Part shown: piece by piece, positions 22,785-43,130 of the stretch | How positions within the stretch are numbered: position 1 is the first letter of the stretch | Layout: each line of letters begins with the position of its first letter | Assembly (NCBI RefSeq): GCF_048418805.1 | Contig: NC_132781.1 | Coordinates: 35,041,771 to 35,105,770, forward strand | Reading direction: 5' to 3' | Length of the DNA: 64,000 nt | DNA from: Vulpes vulpes | Lineage: Eukaryota > Chordata > Mammalia > Carnivora > Canidae | Program-made: the position numbers and the translations under genes | Notes under the pieces: generated by a model | What the model was told of the DNA's origin: nothing | Databases searched by the model: none | The model's input: the letters and a program-made list of their open reading frames with translations, nothing else

Positions 22785-24388
22785 TTATTATTTTTAATAT
22801 ATATTTTTTTATTGGAGTTCGATTTGCCAACATATAGTATAACACCCAGTACTCATCCTATCAAGTACCCCCCTTAGTGCCCATCACCCAATCACCCCAA
22901 CACCCCGCCTACCTCCCCTTCCACTACCCCTTGTTCATTTCCCGGAGTTAGGTGTCTCTCATGTTTTGTCAACCTCTCTAACTTTTCCCACTCATTTGCT
23001 TTCCTTTCCCCGATAATCCCTTTCACTATTTTTTATATTCCCCGTATGAGTGAAACCATATGATGATTGTCCTTCTCTGATTGACTTACTTCACTCAGCA
23101 TAATACCCTCCAGTTCCATCCACGTAGAAGCAAATGGTATTTGTCATTTCTAATGGCTGAGTAATATTCCATTGTATACATAGACCACATCTTCTTTATC
23201 CATTCATCTTTCGATGGACACCGAGGCTCCTTCCACAGTTTGGCTATTGTGGACATTGCTACTATAAACATTGGGGTGCAGGTGTCTCAGCTTTTCACTG
23301 CATCTGTATCTTTGGGGTAAATCCCCAACAGTGCAATTGCTGGGTCGTAGGGCAGCTCTATATTTAACTCTTTGAGGAACCTCCACACAGTTTTCCAGAG
23401 TGGCTGCACCAGTTCACATTCCCACCAACAGTGCAGGAGGGTTCCCCTTTCTCCAGATCCTCTCCAACATTTGTCGTTTCCTGTCTTGTTATTTTCCCCA
23501 TTCTCACTGGTGTGAGGTGGTATCTCATTGTGGTTTTGATTTGTATTTCCCTGATGGCAAGTGATGCGGAGCATTTTCTCATGTTCTTGTTGGCCATGTG
23601 TAGGTCTTCTTTGGTGAAATTTCTGTTCATGTCTTCTGCCCATTTCATGATTGGACTGTTTGTTTCTTGGGTGTTGAGTTTAGTAAGTTATTTATAGATC
23701 TTGGATACTAGCCCTTTATCTGATAGGTCATTTGCAAATATCTTCTCCCATTCTTTTTTTTTTTTTTTTAAAGATTTTATTTATTTATTTATGAGAGACA
23801 GAGAGAGAGGCAAAGACACAGGCAGAGGGAGAAGCAGGCTCCATGCAGGGAGCCTGACATGGGACTCCATCCCGGGTCTGCAGGATCACACTCTGGGCTG
23901 AAGGCGGCGCTAAACCGCTGAGCCACCCAGGCTGCCCATCTTCTCCCATTTTGTAGGTTGTGTTTTAGTTTTGTTGACTGTTTCTTTTGCTGTGCAGAAG
24001 TTTTTTATCTTGATGAAGTCCCAATAGTTCATTTTTGCTTTTGTTTCCCTTGCCTTCATAGATGTATCTTACAAGAAGTTGCTGTAGCCGAGTTCAAAAA
24101 GGGTGTTGCCTGTGTTCTCCAGGATTCTGATGGATTCTTGTCTCACATTTAGATCTTTCATCCATTTTGAGTTTATCTTTGTGTATGGTGTAAGAGAATG
24201 GTCTAGTTTCATTCTTCTGCACGTGGCTGTCCAATTTTCCCAGCACCATTTATTGAAGAGACTGTCCTTTTTCCAGTGGATAGTCTGTCCTGCTTTGTCA
24301 AATATTAGTTGACCTTAGAGTTGAGGGCCCATTTCTGGGTTCTCTATTCTGTTCCATTGATCTATGTGTATGTTTTTGTGTGGTGCAA
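22785..24388 (-). mobile_element. 5'-truncated canine L1, minus strand
   Basis: The 3' end at the left reads TTTTTTTATTGGAGTTCGAT then TTTGCCAACATATAGTATAA. The reverse strand retains C-terminal ORF2 text (a CWWE...LVQPLWKT...FLKEL motif near 23380-23460) broken by frameshifts. CTGGAATTA at 22776-22784 and 24389-24397 is the target duplication. A SINE interrupts it at 23753-23937. Confidence 0.93.
23753..23937 (-). mobile_element. SINEC_Cf nested in L1
   Basis: T14 tail, AAAGATTTTATTTATTTATT, and head GAGCCACCCAGGCTGCCC. The perfect duplication ATCTTCTCCCATT is at 23740-23752 and 23938-23950. Confidence 0.95.
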
Positions 24389-24737
24389 CTGGAATTAGAA
24401 CTCAGGTCTCTGGCTGCACAAAGTCTATGGTCCGTCTCTTCCTTCAGTGTTGTTGCCTGGCAGCAGGACCTAGCCAGAAATTGGAACGGAGGCACAGGAA
24501 GTGGGCTTGGGTCTAACAAGGCAAGATGGGAACCCTTGATCTGAAGCAGGCCTGAGGCAGGAGGGGCAGTGCCTCTGGGCAGCAGGAGCCAGAGTCCTAG
24601 ACTCCAGGTCTGGACAACTCCAGGTCCCCATCTAGTGGTAAGAGGTAGCCATTGCTACATGGCCCAGGCAGCTCACAGGCTACACTGATCCAGTCAGGTC
24701 ACCAGGAAACCACCCTCCAGCAAGAAACACCTCTTCC

Positions 24738-24831
24738 GATGGGCACTTGACGGGATGAGCACTGGGTGTTATTCTGTATGTTGGCAAATTGAACACCAAA
24801 AAAAAATAAATTTATTATTAAAAATAAAGAA
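24738..24831 (+). mobile_element. Very short 5'-truncated canine L1
   Basis: Only the terminal ~60 bases of the L1 3' end plus an A-rich tail are present (GATGGGCACTTGACGGGATG to TTGAACACC). The perfect duplication AAGAAACACCTCTTCC is at 24722-24737 and 24832-24847. Confidence 0.95.
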
Positions 24832-24847
24832 AAGAAACACCTCTTCC

Positions 24848-25650
24848 CTGGGCCTGGGGTCCATTGGAGAGAGAGGAGGCCCCATTGAGGGGCATGTGCA
24901 TTGGGGTTCATGGCCTTCAGGATTTCTCTGTGGCAGCACAGTCGCCTATGGGGGCTCTGCCCTCAGCCACAGACACCCCAACACACAGGCCCCCAAGTCT
25001 AGGCCAGATTTCCCAGGGTCAGGGACAGGCCAAACTGTCACCCCGGAAGGCAAGTTCTCATCCGCCTGTGCTGGCTTCCAGGGCAGGAGGGGTCACCTAG
25101 CTCTGGTGCACTGAACCCTGGAGGCTGCCCAGGCCAGAGGGGAATTGGCTCTGTCTCTAGATGACCCCCAGGACCCCATCCTCAGAAGCCCCTCGGCTCT
25201 TCCTCAGGAGGAGCAGGGAAGCAGAATTCACTGTTCCAGACAGTATCTCAGTCAAAACAACCCATGAGCTAGGTACTATTATCTCCATGTGGAAGAAGTG
25301 AAGGGGAGGGATAATAAGCCCTAGTCAATTGTTCACTGGATACTAACTGTAAATCATTGTGTGGGGGCACCTTACCCAGAAGGGAGAGGTCAAGGGGAAG
25401 CTTCCTGGAGAAGGGACCAGTGGGCCAAGTTTTAAAGGAAGACAGGAAAAGATTCCAGGCAGAGGGAGGAAGAGCATGTGAGTGTGAGAAGGACACAAGG
25501 CAAGATCATCAAGATTAATCTAGACCTGGGTAGGTGGACAGTGTGGATAGAGCCCTGGGGTGGGGGTGGGGAGTAGGGGGGCAGGCTGGTGTTCGTAGGC
25601 AGATCTCACTGTCAGGTTAAGGATTCTGGACTCCAAGATCATGGGAAGCC
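24848..25650. other. Intergenic, no gene recognised
   Basis: Unique G+C-rich sequence, then (25210-25510) text such as 'cttcctggagaagggacc' and 'gattccaggcagagggaggaagagcatgtg' that resembles an old degraded interspersed repeat of unknown family. Confidence 0.45.
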
Positions 25651-25654
25651 TTTC

Positions 25655-25857
25655 TTTCTTTCTTTATACTTAAAATTTTATTTATTTGAGAGAGCGTGAG
25701 CAAGAGAGAGCACAAGGAGGGGGAGGGGCAGAGGGAAAGGGAGAAGCAGATGCCCTGCAAAGCAAGGAGCCCAACATGGGGCTCCATTCCAGGACTATGG
25801 GATCATGATCTGAGCTGAAAGCAGATGCTTAACTGATTGAGATACCCAGGCAACCCC
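25655..25857 (-). mobile_element. SINEC, older, minus strand
   Basis: (CTTT)n/TTATACTTAAAATTTTATTT tail at the left, body with GAGAAGCAGATGCCC, and head GAGATACCCAGGCAACCCC. Confidence 0.85.
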
Positions 25858-25885
25858 AAGGGAACCCTTTAAATAGGGCAGTGCA

Positions 25886-26083
25886 GGATACGTGGGTGGC
25901 TCAGTGGTTAAGCGCCTGCCTTTGGCCCAGGGTGTGATCCTGGAGTCTCGTGATGGAGTCTCATGATGGAGTCTCACATCCGGCTCCCTGCATGGAGCCT
26001 GTTTTTCTCTCTGCCTGGGTCTCTGCCTCTCTCTTTGTGTCTCTCATGAATACATCAATCAAATCAAATCAATCAATCAAGAA
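25886..26083 (+). mobile_element. SINEC_Cf with internal triplication
   Basis: Head GGATACGTGGGTGGCTCAGT. The segment GTCTCGTGATGGA is repeated nearly three times at about 25946-25978. The tail is made of (AATC)n units, not the usual AAAT. Confidence 0.88.
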
Positions 26084-26224
26084 GGCAGTGACCCTGTCTC
26101 ATCCATGTTTCAGGAAGGTCCTGCCTGGCAGGGAACTGTGGGCAGGCAGGCCTGCTGTAAGCCTCTCAAGGTGGAGAGGCTTGTCCTAAAGTTGGGGGTG
26201 GCAGGTAAGCAGCAAAGGCCCAGA

Positions 26225-26239
26225 AGCCAGGGGGCGCCA
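26225..26239 (+). promoter_or_regulatory. CTCF-like motif
   Basis: GCCAGGGGGCGCCAG contains the CCAGGGGGCGC core of the CTCF motif in forward orientation. Occupancy is not known. Confidence 0.45.
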
Positions 26240-26299
26240 GAGCCTCTCAGAAACAATCACCCAGCGTTTTTTTTTTTTTTTTCCGGAGAGAAGGGTTGA

Positions 26300-26630
26300 G
26301 GGCTGGGAGGGCTTGGGCTGCTATAAAAACAACAGACTGGGTACCTTATAAACCACAAACATTTATTTCTCATAGTTTTGGAGGTTGGAAGTTGGAGATC
26401 AGAGTGCCAGCAGGGGCCCGCAAGGGACCTCTTCTGGGTGGCAGATGTGTCATGGTATCCTCACATGGTGGAAGGGGAAGAGTCTCTTCTATAGCAGCAC
26501 TAATGGCATTCATGAGGACTCTGTCTTTGTGACCCCTCCCAAAGGTTCTACCTCCTAATACTACAACCTTGGGTGTGAGTTTTCAATGTGAATTTTGGGG
26601 TGATACAAACATTCAGATGATAGCAGTCTG
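26300..26630. mobile_element. Old interspersed repeat, same family as 9830-10240
   Basis: 'ttgggctgctataaaaacaacagactgggtacc', 'catttatttctcatagttttggaggttggaag' and 'gggtgatacaaacattcag' share the layout of the copy at 9830-10240. The family name is uncertain. Confidence 0.6.
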
Positions 26631-26639
26631 GAATAGTTC

Positions 26640-29600
26640 CCTACAAAGGCAAATCCTCAGGCAAGATGTACACCCTCCCCAGGCCTCAGTTCCTCAGGCC
26701 TTCAGGGGCTCTCTGTAGTCAATGCCAAGTGGAATCGGAGCAGGGGCTTCGGGCCCAGGGCCTGGACAAGCATATCCTGGAGGGACCAGGTGTGGGCCCT
26801 GCTTCCAAAGGATATATTTCATTCCTCTACTCACTTATTCATTCCTTCATTCATTCATGCAGTAAATGCTTTATGCACCCCTGCCATGCGTTAAGTTAGT
26901 TTTAGGTCTGGGGATCTCACAATAAGCCCAGCAGATACCAGCCCCATCTTGAGAGCCAGTGACCTCATAGAGGAGACAGAGACCTTCAATAAATCTATCC
27001 CTTCCCCAAGGCATTGTTGAGGGGTAGGATGGGAATGGGCTTGGCTCCAGCAAACTGGGCAGACAGGGGAGCCTCAGAGAGTCTGGATTTCTCCATGGAA
27101 AGCCACCAAGTGCCTTTGTGTAAGCATACCTCTGTGTATTTGCAGGCATGTGTGTCTGTGTGAGTGTGCATGTCTGTTTGTATGTATATCTGTCTGTGTT
27201 GTTAAATGAGTGTACCTTTGGGGGGTGTCCATATATGTATCTGTGTGTCTGTGTGTGTGTGGGGCGGGTGTTAGCCTGCTATGCATGAGTCTCCATGGGT
27301 GTGCATGCACGGCTGTCTACAGGACAAATCTGTGTGGGTGTTGCTGTGTGAAAGGGAGTGTGCTTTCTGGGTGACTCCTAAGTGGTTTCTCAGAACTCAC
27401 TAGATCAGTAATAAAACTAGAACTGCCGTGAACACAACCAGGACAGCTGTGGGAGGCCAAGGCTGGAAGCATGGATGGCCCCTCTAAGAAGAGAATAAGA
27501 CCCAAAGTTGGGGCAGGGTGAAGAAACAGCCAGCGGACCAGGGTTGAATAAGCACCAGTCCCATAAGAAGCCGGTCACAGGAGGCTGGGCCAAAAGCCCA
27601 AAAGCATTCAAGAGCCCCCAGGGCAGTAGAACAGGAAATCTGAGGCCCCCAGGAAAGAGCACAGGCATGGGGGCAGCCAGACCTTGGTGTGCCTCCTTAC
27701 CTGCTTCTTAGCAGCAGCATGACCTCGCACATGTCATAGCCTTGGTTTTCTCCTCTGTAAAATGGGAATAATCATACCCATTGCCCAGTGCCTAGAACTA
27801 ATAAGAAAGTGCATGCCCAGTGTTAAGCATACAGACCAGTGTTCCACAGCTCCTTCCCTCAGCTCCTCCCCATAGGGCCTGAGGATATCCTATTCTCTTT
27901 GGAATGAAAATCAATAAGGAAAGCAAACCTGAGCCTAGCCAGAGCTAAGTACTTGTGACCTCTCAGGTCATCCATGGAAACTCCTGCTATTGTTTTACAC
28001 AGAAGCCTCTGCCCCAACCAGGGGTCCCTGGCAGGGCCTACTGGGCTGATAGGAAGGCCACTATCAGGAGGCAGGAAGGGCACTCATCCCCTGGTCTCCT
28101 GCATTTAGGCACCGAGTTAGGCTGTGGCTCTCATGGACATGCCTCTTGCTGGGCTAAAGGGCAGTTGCCCAGCCTCTCCGTCCTTTCCCAGTGGAGGCTG
28201 ACGTTGCCCGTTAAAATTTATCAGCTAACCTTTCCAAGGATCGGCCCACGGACAGGACAGGGAAAGACTTCTTCCGTTGTTTACTGGCTAGCCTGACGCA
28301 TTTCCTTTTATTTCCCTGAACATCACTGTCTCCATCCCTGAAATGGGGATCAGTGAGGGCCCATAGGTGCATGTGCTTTGAATAAAGCCTTCCCCACAGG
28401 TAAGGAATTAGCCCATAGGGGATCCCAGCTGTATGGGGCATCCCTCAACATGGGCATTTGAAGGCCCTCCTTTGGCATCCCCCTTGTCTCTTTAGGAAGA
28501 AGTCACACTAATCAGACTGGTGCTAGGTGGTGAAGTCACCTTCCACCAGTCTGTGCCTCTCCTACAGTTCCCTCCAAGGTGGGGAATAGGGGAGGAAATA
28601 ACCACATCCCACAAGGGGTGGAGGTGGAGGCAGCCGGAGCCAGCTGGTTCCCTAAGGCTTTTGGGATCTGGAATGCACTTTCCTAATTGTGAATTCCTCC
28701 CAGCCACCAGCCCTGCCCCCACACCAAGAATGTCAGCAACAGCATCCCTCAGGGTAGGTTCCTCACACATTAAATAGAAGTACAGCCCCTGCCTCTTGTA
28801 TGAAGAGGTTGAGGCGGGCGATGCCTGGGAATTGGACCAAGGTCAACCCGTCACTCACAGATCGATTTGATTTTAGCCCAGACCACTTATTCTCAGGAAG
28901 AGGATTCTGAGGCCCAGAGAAGAAAGCCACATTGCCCAAGTTCACACAGCAGAGCCAGTGCTTAACCTAGGACCTAATCTCCCATGCCAGCAGATGAATA
29001 TGAAGATAACTACTGCAGTATCAAAGGTTCCATCCTATCCTGTATTATATGTTGAAGAGGAAAGAGCTAGAAGCCTAGTGCAAGGAAGATACCTGGCTGG
29101 GGTCACAACAAGCTCACGGTGACTGTGTCTTGGTGGAAGTCACCCTAGCTGCTGTGGACTGGGCTGCTTTCTAGCTATGTGCCTTTAGTTAATCATAAAG
29201 GAGATAATCTCCCAGAGGCCCAGAGCTCATCCAGGGACGTTGAAGGTCAGCTGGAATCAGGCTTCCAAAGCCTTCCCCCCAGGATCAAACTAGCAATCTG
29301 GCCTCACACCTTTCCCCCCTCTCATTCAAACTTGACCCAGACCCTTGGTGGCTTTTAACCCAAGGGAGAGAGTCTCAGACTGACCGCTGTGCTTTCCGCA
29401 TTCCCCACCGTCTCCCACTGGAATAAAGCAGCCCCAAAGTTTCCCCAGGGCTTCTGGCACCCAGGGGTTACAGCAGGTCACCGGAGCAGCTCCTTGGGGG
29501 CTCCCCCAGGGGCCCCATCCCGTGCCCTTCCTCCAGCCGAAGGCGACCTTGAAGACCACAGTGGAAAAGGTGGGGAGCTGGAGGACGGAGCTTACTTAGG
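26640..29600. other. Intergenic, no gene recognised
   Basis: Unique sequence with MIR pieces (about 27715-27840 minus strand, 'cttggttttctcctctgtaaaatggg'; about 28880-28990 plus strand) and a degenerate (TG)n/(TGTC)n tract at 27145-27270. No coding structure is visible on either strand. Confidence 0.5.
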
Positions 29601-32150
29601 CCGACTTCTGGGCGGGAGGAGCACTGGATCCCGTAGGGCGGCTGCAACCTCCTAACCTCCTATCCCCCACCCCACCCCTGCACCCTGCTACACCCTGCGG
29701 GGGTGGGGGGGGGGGCAGGCGGAAGCAGTTTGTGCGGCACGCGGAGGGTCTCAGCCCATAACCCCGCTTCTGAGAGACGTGGAAGGCCAGAGTCGGGACC
29801 TCAAGGAGGTCCCAGCGCAGCCGGGCACCTAGAAGGTGGCCGGGCAGTTTTGCAGCCAGGGTCTCGCAGGTCGGGAAGCTGGCACCGCAGGACAGTCCCA
29901 CCGGGAAGGAGAGAAGCCACTCGGTTCCATGCGTCTGCAGCCCCACCCCAGCCCCATGAGGGCTCCGCGGAGCCTCTTGAGCCCTCCGGGGCTTGTGTCG
30001 GTCTCTAGGCCTGGATCTACGTCGGGCTGTGGCTCTGTCTCGGAGCCCATCTCCGTGGAGCTCTCTGTCCACCTCGGGCCGCGGTCTGGCCCCTGGCCTG
30101 GGGCGCCATCTCGTGGGCACTTGGGGAGTTGTCGCGGCTCGCGGACCGGACCAGCGGCAGGTTTGCTCTGGGCGGGGAGCTGCGGCAGGTACCCGGAGGA
30201 GGGGCGGGGAAGAGGGCAGATGCCGCGGGCCCTGGCAGCTAGGTGCTTCGGAGCGGGAGTGGGTGTGCGGTGGGGCGAGCAAATCTGAGCCTCCGGGAGT
30301 CAAAAGGAGCTCCAAGAGCAAATCGGAATCCCAGAATCCGACACTAGCGTCCGTCCACGTATCCACTGAGGGGTGACCCGGCTGCAGTCCCGAGGGCGCT
30401 CCCCCGGGGAGTGCCCAGAGAGGACCCAGAGCTCGGCTTCCTTTCCCATATTGCCCTCTTCTTCGCCGGGCGCGCTAGGGTCTCCCCTCTGCTGGCCAGT
30501 CCCTGGAACACGAGGCCTCCCGGCCGGCCCCTGCCACACTTTGAGATCGAGGATGGCGAAGGAGAGGAGAGAGTGGGATTGGATTCCAGGTACCTCCCAA
30601 AGCTGGGGAAAGGGCAGGCTCAGCGTCTAAACTCGGTTTCCACGAGACTCTGCCCCAGTATTCGGGAAGAGGGGTGAGGGGGTGTGAGCCGAGGCGTTCA
30701 CCTGTGTGTCCCGGGGAGCAGGAACCCGAGCGTCCCCCTCCAGCTCCTAGGGGTGCCCTGCGGGGGCGTTCACGGTGCGCCAGGGAAGCCGACCCCGGTT
30801 CAGCGCCCCTGGGTGGCGGCCGTGAGCGCGGGGTGGGGGGCGCCGGGGGGTGGGGGGTGGCTGGAGGCGCTCGGGGGACTAGGGAAGGGGGTTCCTCTAG
30901 GTCTCCAGACCCGTGCTGCCTGGCCGCTGGGGGTCTCACGGAGGCCCCACACCCACATCCTCAGTCCCCGAGTGCCCGGGAGTCACACTCACCACCCCGC
31001 ACCGACCAGCACGCGTCCCTCTGACCCCGTAGTCCCAACGCACGCGGCCCCGCAGCGACCCCTCCATCCGCATCGGCCCACACCCGCGCCCCACACATCT
31101 CCGCGCGCTGCGCTGGCCATTCCGCCGTCGAGGACCCCTGCTGCCAGGCCCAGAAGGGTTAAGAAGGCCTGGGGCACCGGAGCGGCGGGGCGCGAGCGGC
31201 CCGGGCTAATTGGCGACCCCGGGAACAATGAGGGATGTGAGGCACGGGAGGCGGGCGGCTTAATTGGGCCACGGAGCGGCCTGGCCTTTGTCTGGGACAA
31301 GGCCCTGCAGCCGGCGGTGCGGTCCCCGCAGCCGAACTCAGGTTCGCAGCTGGGACCTCAGGGGAGCGCCGCGAGGGCGACTCCGGGGGGACTTGCCGGC
31401 GGGGGGCGAGGGGCTGGGGAGACATCCCCCCGAGCTGCACTCGGGACCCGGGCCTCCCGAGGCCCCGCAGTGTCACTCCCCCCCATCTGGGAGGCTGCAG
31501 CACCCACCTGGCGCGAACGCGGCCGCCAGCAGGCCGCCCCGCCCAGCGTTTGCAGAGACCTCCCCGCGGGCCCCCCTCCGGCGCGCGGCCCCTGCCGCGG
31601 CGTGCGGTCGGTGCTGCCCCCTGGTGTCAGTGGCCCGCTCTGCAGACTGCTGGGCACCCGCCGCGGCTTCCCCACTCTCCTGCCTAGACGTGCGGCCAGA
31701 CGCCGGAAGAAGCGAACGCGCCCCTGCTCTTCGAATGTTAGAGGAGTTTTGAGCCCAAAGCGACCTCGAATAAGCACACTGTCCACAAGGGATTCTACTT
31801 GAGCCAAGGAGGGGGCCTCTCGGGCCCGCCCCGTTCCTGGACTGACCCTTCACTGTGCTGCCTGAGGAAGGTCAGAGACAGCCAAGCAGTAGCCCCCCGC
31901 CCCCGCCCCCAGGCCCGGGACAGTCTTCTCGGCCCTTTCACTCTCTCACCGGCCAAGGCCCTCGCCGCACCAGCGTGGCCGGGGTCCGGCTCCCTCCCTG
32001 GGAGAGGCGGGCTCGACTCTCATTCCAGGGTGTTTGGAAGCCTGGATGCTGTCGATTCCACCTCCACCTCCGCCCTTCCTTCACGTCACCGTCACCGTTC
32101 CTGATGTTCCTGGTGAGTTGGAGACCCAAGCCTCCCAACCCCCTGAAGTG
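29600..32150. promoter_or_regulatory. CpG island downstream of TBX2
   Basis: CpG dinucleotides are dense from about 29.6 to 32.1 kb, unlike the flanks. Long open frames here (256 codons minus strand, 372 codons plus strand) begin at GTG, contain no ATG, and reflect base composition. In human the small locus C17orf82/LINC02875 lies just downstream of TBX2, so a noncoding counterpart could sit here. Within it, 31200-31300 has TAATTG and TTAATTGG homeobox cores and a SOX-like ACAATG. Confidence 0.6.
31614..31626 (-). promoter_or_regulatory. CTCF-like motif
   Basis: On the minus strand this reads CACCAGGGGGCAG, an almost perfect CTCF core, about 1.8 kb past the TBX2 poly(A) signal. Occupancy is inferred only. 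Confidence 0.5.
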
Positions 32151-32308
32151 CTCTAGGTGGGTAGGCTGCGTGCGGCCGGGGCTGCACGGACTGGGAAGGA
32201 GCGGGGGCTCGGTGCCGCACAGATGCATAGACCCGAGGTGGGTTACAGCGACCGTCCCCCTCCCACTCCCACTCCCACTCCTTCCCGCTGCCCAGGTTAG
32301 GGCTGGAG

Positions 32309-32487
32309 GGAGCCTGGGTGGCTCAGCGGTTGAGCGTCTGCCTTTGGCTCAAGGCGTGATCGATCGGGGGTGGGGGGGGTGGGGGATCCAGTCCGGCATC
32401 CGGCTCGCTGCGAGGAGCCTGCTTCTCCCTCTGCCTGTGTCTCTGTGTCTCTCATGAATAAATAAATAAATCTTAAAAAAAAAAAAA
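32309..32487 (+). mobile_element. SINEC_Cf, plus strand
   Basis: Head AGCCTGGGTGGCTCAGCGGT, a G-rich interior and an A13 tail. The duplication TTAGGGCTGGAG / TTGGGGCTGGAG is at 32297-32308 and 32488-32499. Confidence 0.92.
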
Positions 32488-32798
32488 TTGGGGCTGGAGA
32501 CACCTGTTGGCTGGGTAAAGCAGAGATGAGCTCAAAGGCTAGGGGTAGGAGGCAGCTGTCCTGGCAGGAGTGGGCCTCGGGGAAGGACATGTCTAATGGA
32601 TACCGACCCAGCGGGACTCCCAGAGATACCGCGGCCGAGCCCTTTATTATGCCAGGGGAAACTGAGGCAGGGATGGAAGTAGTCTATTGACCCACACTCT
32701 CTCCACCCCCAAGAGAGATCTAGGTGAGTTACACGGGAGAACTCTCAGGTTACATTCTGCTACTCTAGGCAACAGCCCTGACAAGGTGAAATGTTTCT

Positions 32799-32903
32799 TT
32801 TCTTTTTCTTTCTAAGGAATCTCTACACCCACCATGGGGCCCTAACTCCGGGGCCGAGGTCAAGAGTCGCACGCTCTACGGACTGAGCCAGCCAGGTGGC
32901 CCG
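32799..32903 (-). mobile_element. Short old SINEC, minus strand
   Basis: Contains AAGAGTCGCACGCTCTACGG and ends GAGCCAGCCAGGTGGCCC, the reversed short form of the SINE. AATGTTTCTTTT and AATGGTTTCTTTTT flank it. Confidence 0.8.
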
Positions 32904-33394
32904 AGAATGGTTTCTTTTTGAGGTTCAGGAGGCAGATGGAAAAGGATTCTAGGGCCCGCGGTATTGGGTGCACCGGGGCCAAACTCCTCGGAAGGGAGAG
33001 GGAGTAGGGTGCACCCGTCTTACCAGCCCCACCTACCCGGAGGCATTTTCCACTCTGGAGCCCGGGAAAGGGAGCCCCGAGTCCAGGTGCGGAGTGGCTG
33101 GGGCGACGGCCAGAGGCGAGTGGCCAGCAGAGGGAGCCCGGCCCCTGGCCTGGGAGGCTGCCGGCGCGCGGGGAGCGCGGGGGGCTCGAGCGGCTCGGCG
33201 CCTCCCGGCCCAGCCCGCGGCCCTCGCCGGCGCCGCCCGGCCTCGCAGCTCCGCCCGCTGTCCAGGCTGCTGCCGCCCCCCGGGTGCAGCTGCCGCAGGG
33301 CCGGGGGCCCAAGGTTTTGTCCCCGCCTCCAGCCCCTCCTTAGCGCTTGCTGCGCCCCTGCCCCACGCGGCCCACAGAGCGCACAGCGCCGTTC

Positions 33395-34380
33395 ACTTCG
33401 CATTGCAGCGTTTTATTGTTTTCTCACGTTTTTGTCTTTTCGTCTCGCTTGGTAGCGAAAAGTGAAAACCTGAGGTGGGGCCCGCGGGCCGGGCGAGCAA
33501 AGCCCGGGGCGGGAGGGGCCGAGGGGCTGGCGGGGTGGAAGTTCCTCCGGGGGGGTCGGGGCTTCTCCCGTAGCCAAGGACCCCCCCAACCCCAGCCCTG
33601 TACAATATAGATGCTCATGTAAAATGAAAAGAAATTTTAAATGCTATGAATTAATCTCTAGATATTATGTACACAGCAATGTACACCTTTGAATAAATTA
33701 ATACCAATTTGCATATTCTGGGAACCTTAAAGCTTATTTACACAAATTACCATTTATTTCATAAATATCTTTTTTTTTTTCCCTGGGGACTCAAGGCAGA
33801 AGTGCCACTCCCTCCGCTGACCCAGGGGTGGGAGGGGCGCCTGTCTTTTGGGGGAAAGAAGTGGGAGGATTAAAAGAACAGGTCCCTCCCAGCTCAAGTC
33901 TACACTGACTTCAGTCTTCACTGAGCCCAAGTATCCCTCACTGCAGATTCTCAAGCGGTCCAGGCCCAAGGCTAGGGGGCTCTGGGGTTCTCTCCGAGGC
34001 TCCCATCCCTGACTCCTGCACCTTCTGGCTCCCGAAGAGACCGCTAGGCAGGGCACCGCTAGGCAGGGCGATGAGGCCTCCCCACAGTGCTGGAGGACCC
34101 ACAGGGGCCCCTGGCCAGTGCCACCTTGACACTGGGGCAGATCTGGCCCATGACCAGTGGCTCCTAAGCAACTGTGTTCCGGGCAGCCGGATTCCTCGTG
34201 AGGCCCAGGGAAATGTCCTAGGCCCCGGCTGGCTGGTTGGGGCACTATTCCAGCTGCTGCAGCCCGCTTTCGCTCCTTTATTTAAATAAATACCCATTCT
34301 GTGCTGTACACTTCCCAAGCAGCAGGGGCAGGCAGCCCGGGAGGTCTGCGCAGCGGCAGCGGAGCAGCTGGGCCGCCCCC
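33395..34380 (-). other. TBX2: TBX2 3' UTR
   Basis: About 985 bases between the TGA stop and the AATAAA at 33412. The distal third (33600-33775) is strikingly AT-rich inside a G+C-rich locus and carries two perfect Pumilio elements (UGUANAUA): UGUACAUA at 33666-33673 and UGUAAAUA at 33735-33742, plus a near miss at about 33679-33686. The block looks conserved, but this was not aligned. Confidence 0.75.
33412..33417 (-). terminator. TBX2: TBX2 distal poly(A) signal AATAAA
   Basis: TTTATT on the plus strand is AATAAA on the transcript strand. Cleavage would fall about 10-25 bases further, near 33390-33400. Minor upstream signals are at 33753-33758 and 34277-34282 and could give shorter 3' UTRs. 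Confidence 0.7.

Positions 34381-43130
<8,750 letters not shown>

Larger units (their letters stand above)
22690..24440 (+). repeat. MIR split by a 1.6-kb L1
   Basis: MIR text ('gagatgaagatacttgaggctcaaggggatc', 'gctagaggcgaagctggaatta') stops at 22784 and resumes at 24398 with 'gaactcaggtctctggctgc', exactly continuing the MIR order. Confidence 0.75.

Noticed and set aside
23204..23648. Minus-strand frames with protein-like text
   Set aside because: They are broken remnants of L1 ORF2, not a host gene.
1..29600. TBX4 exons
   Set aside because: I searched by eye for a second T-box signature (such as AYQN or NPFAKGFR) and found it only in TBX2; TBX4 should lie outside the window.
29596..30366. 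256-codon minus-strand open frame at the expected place of human C17orf82
   Set aside because: It begins at GTG, contains no ATG, is Arg/Pro-rich as expected from a CpG island, and shows no motif I recognise.
30684..31802. 372-codon plus-strand open frame
   Set aside because: Starts at GTG, has no methionine codon, low complexity; compositional.
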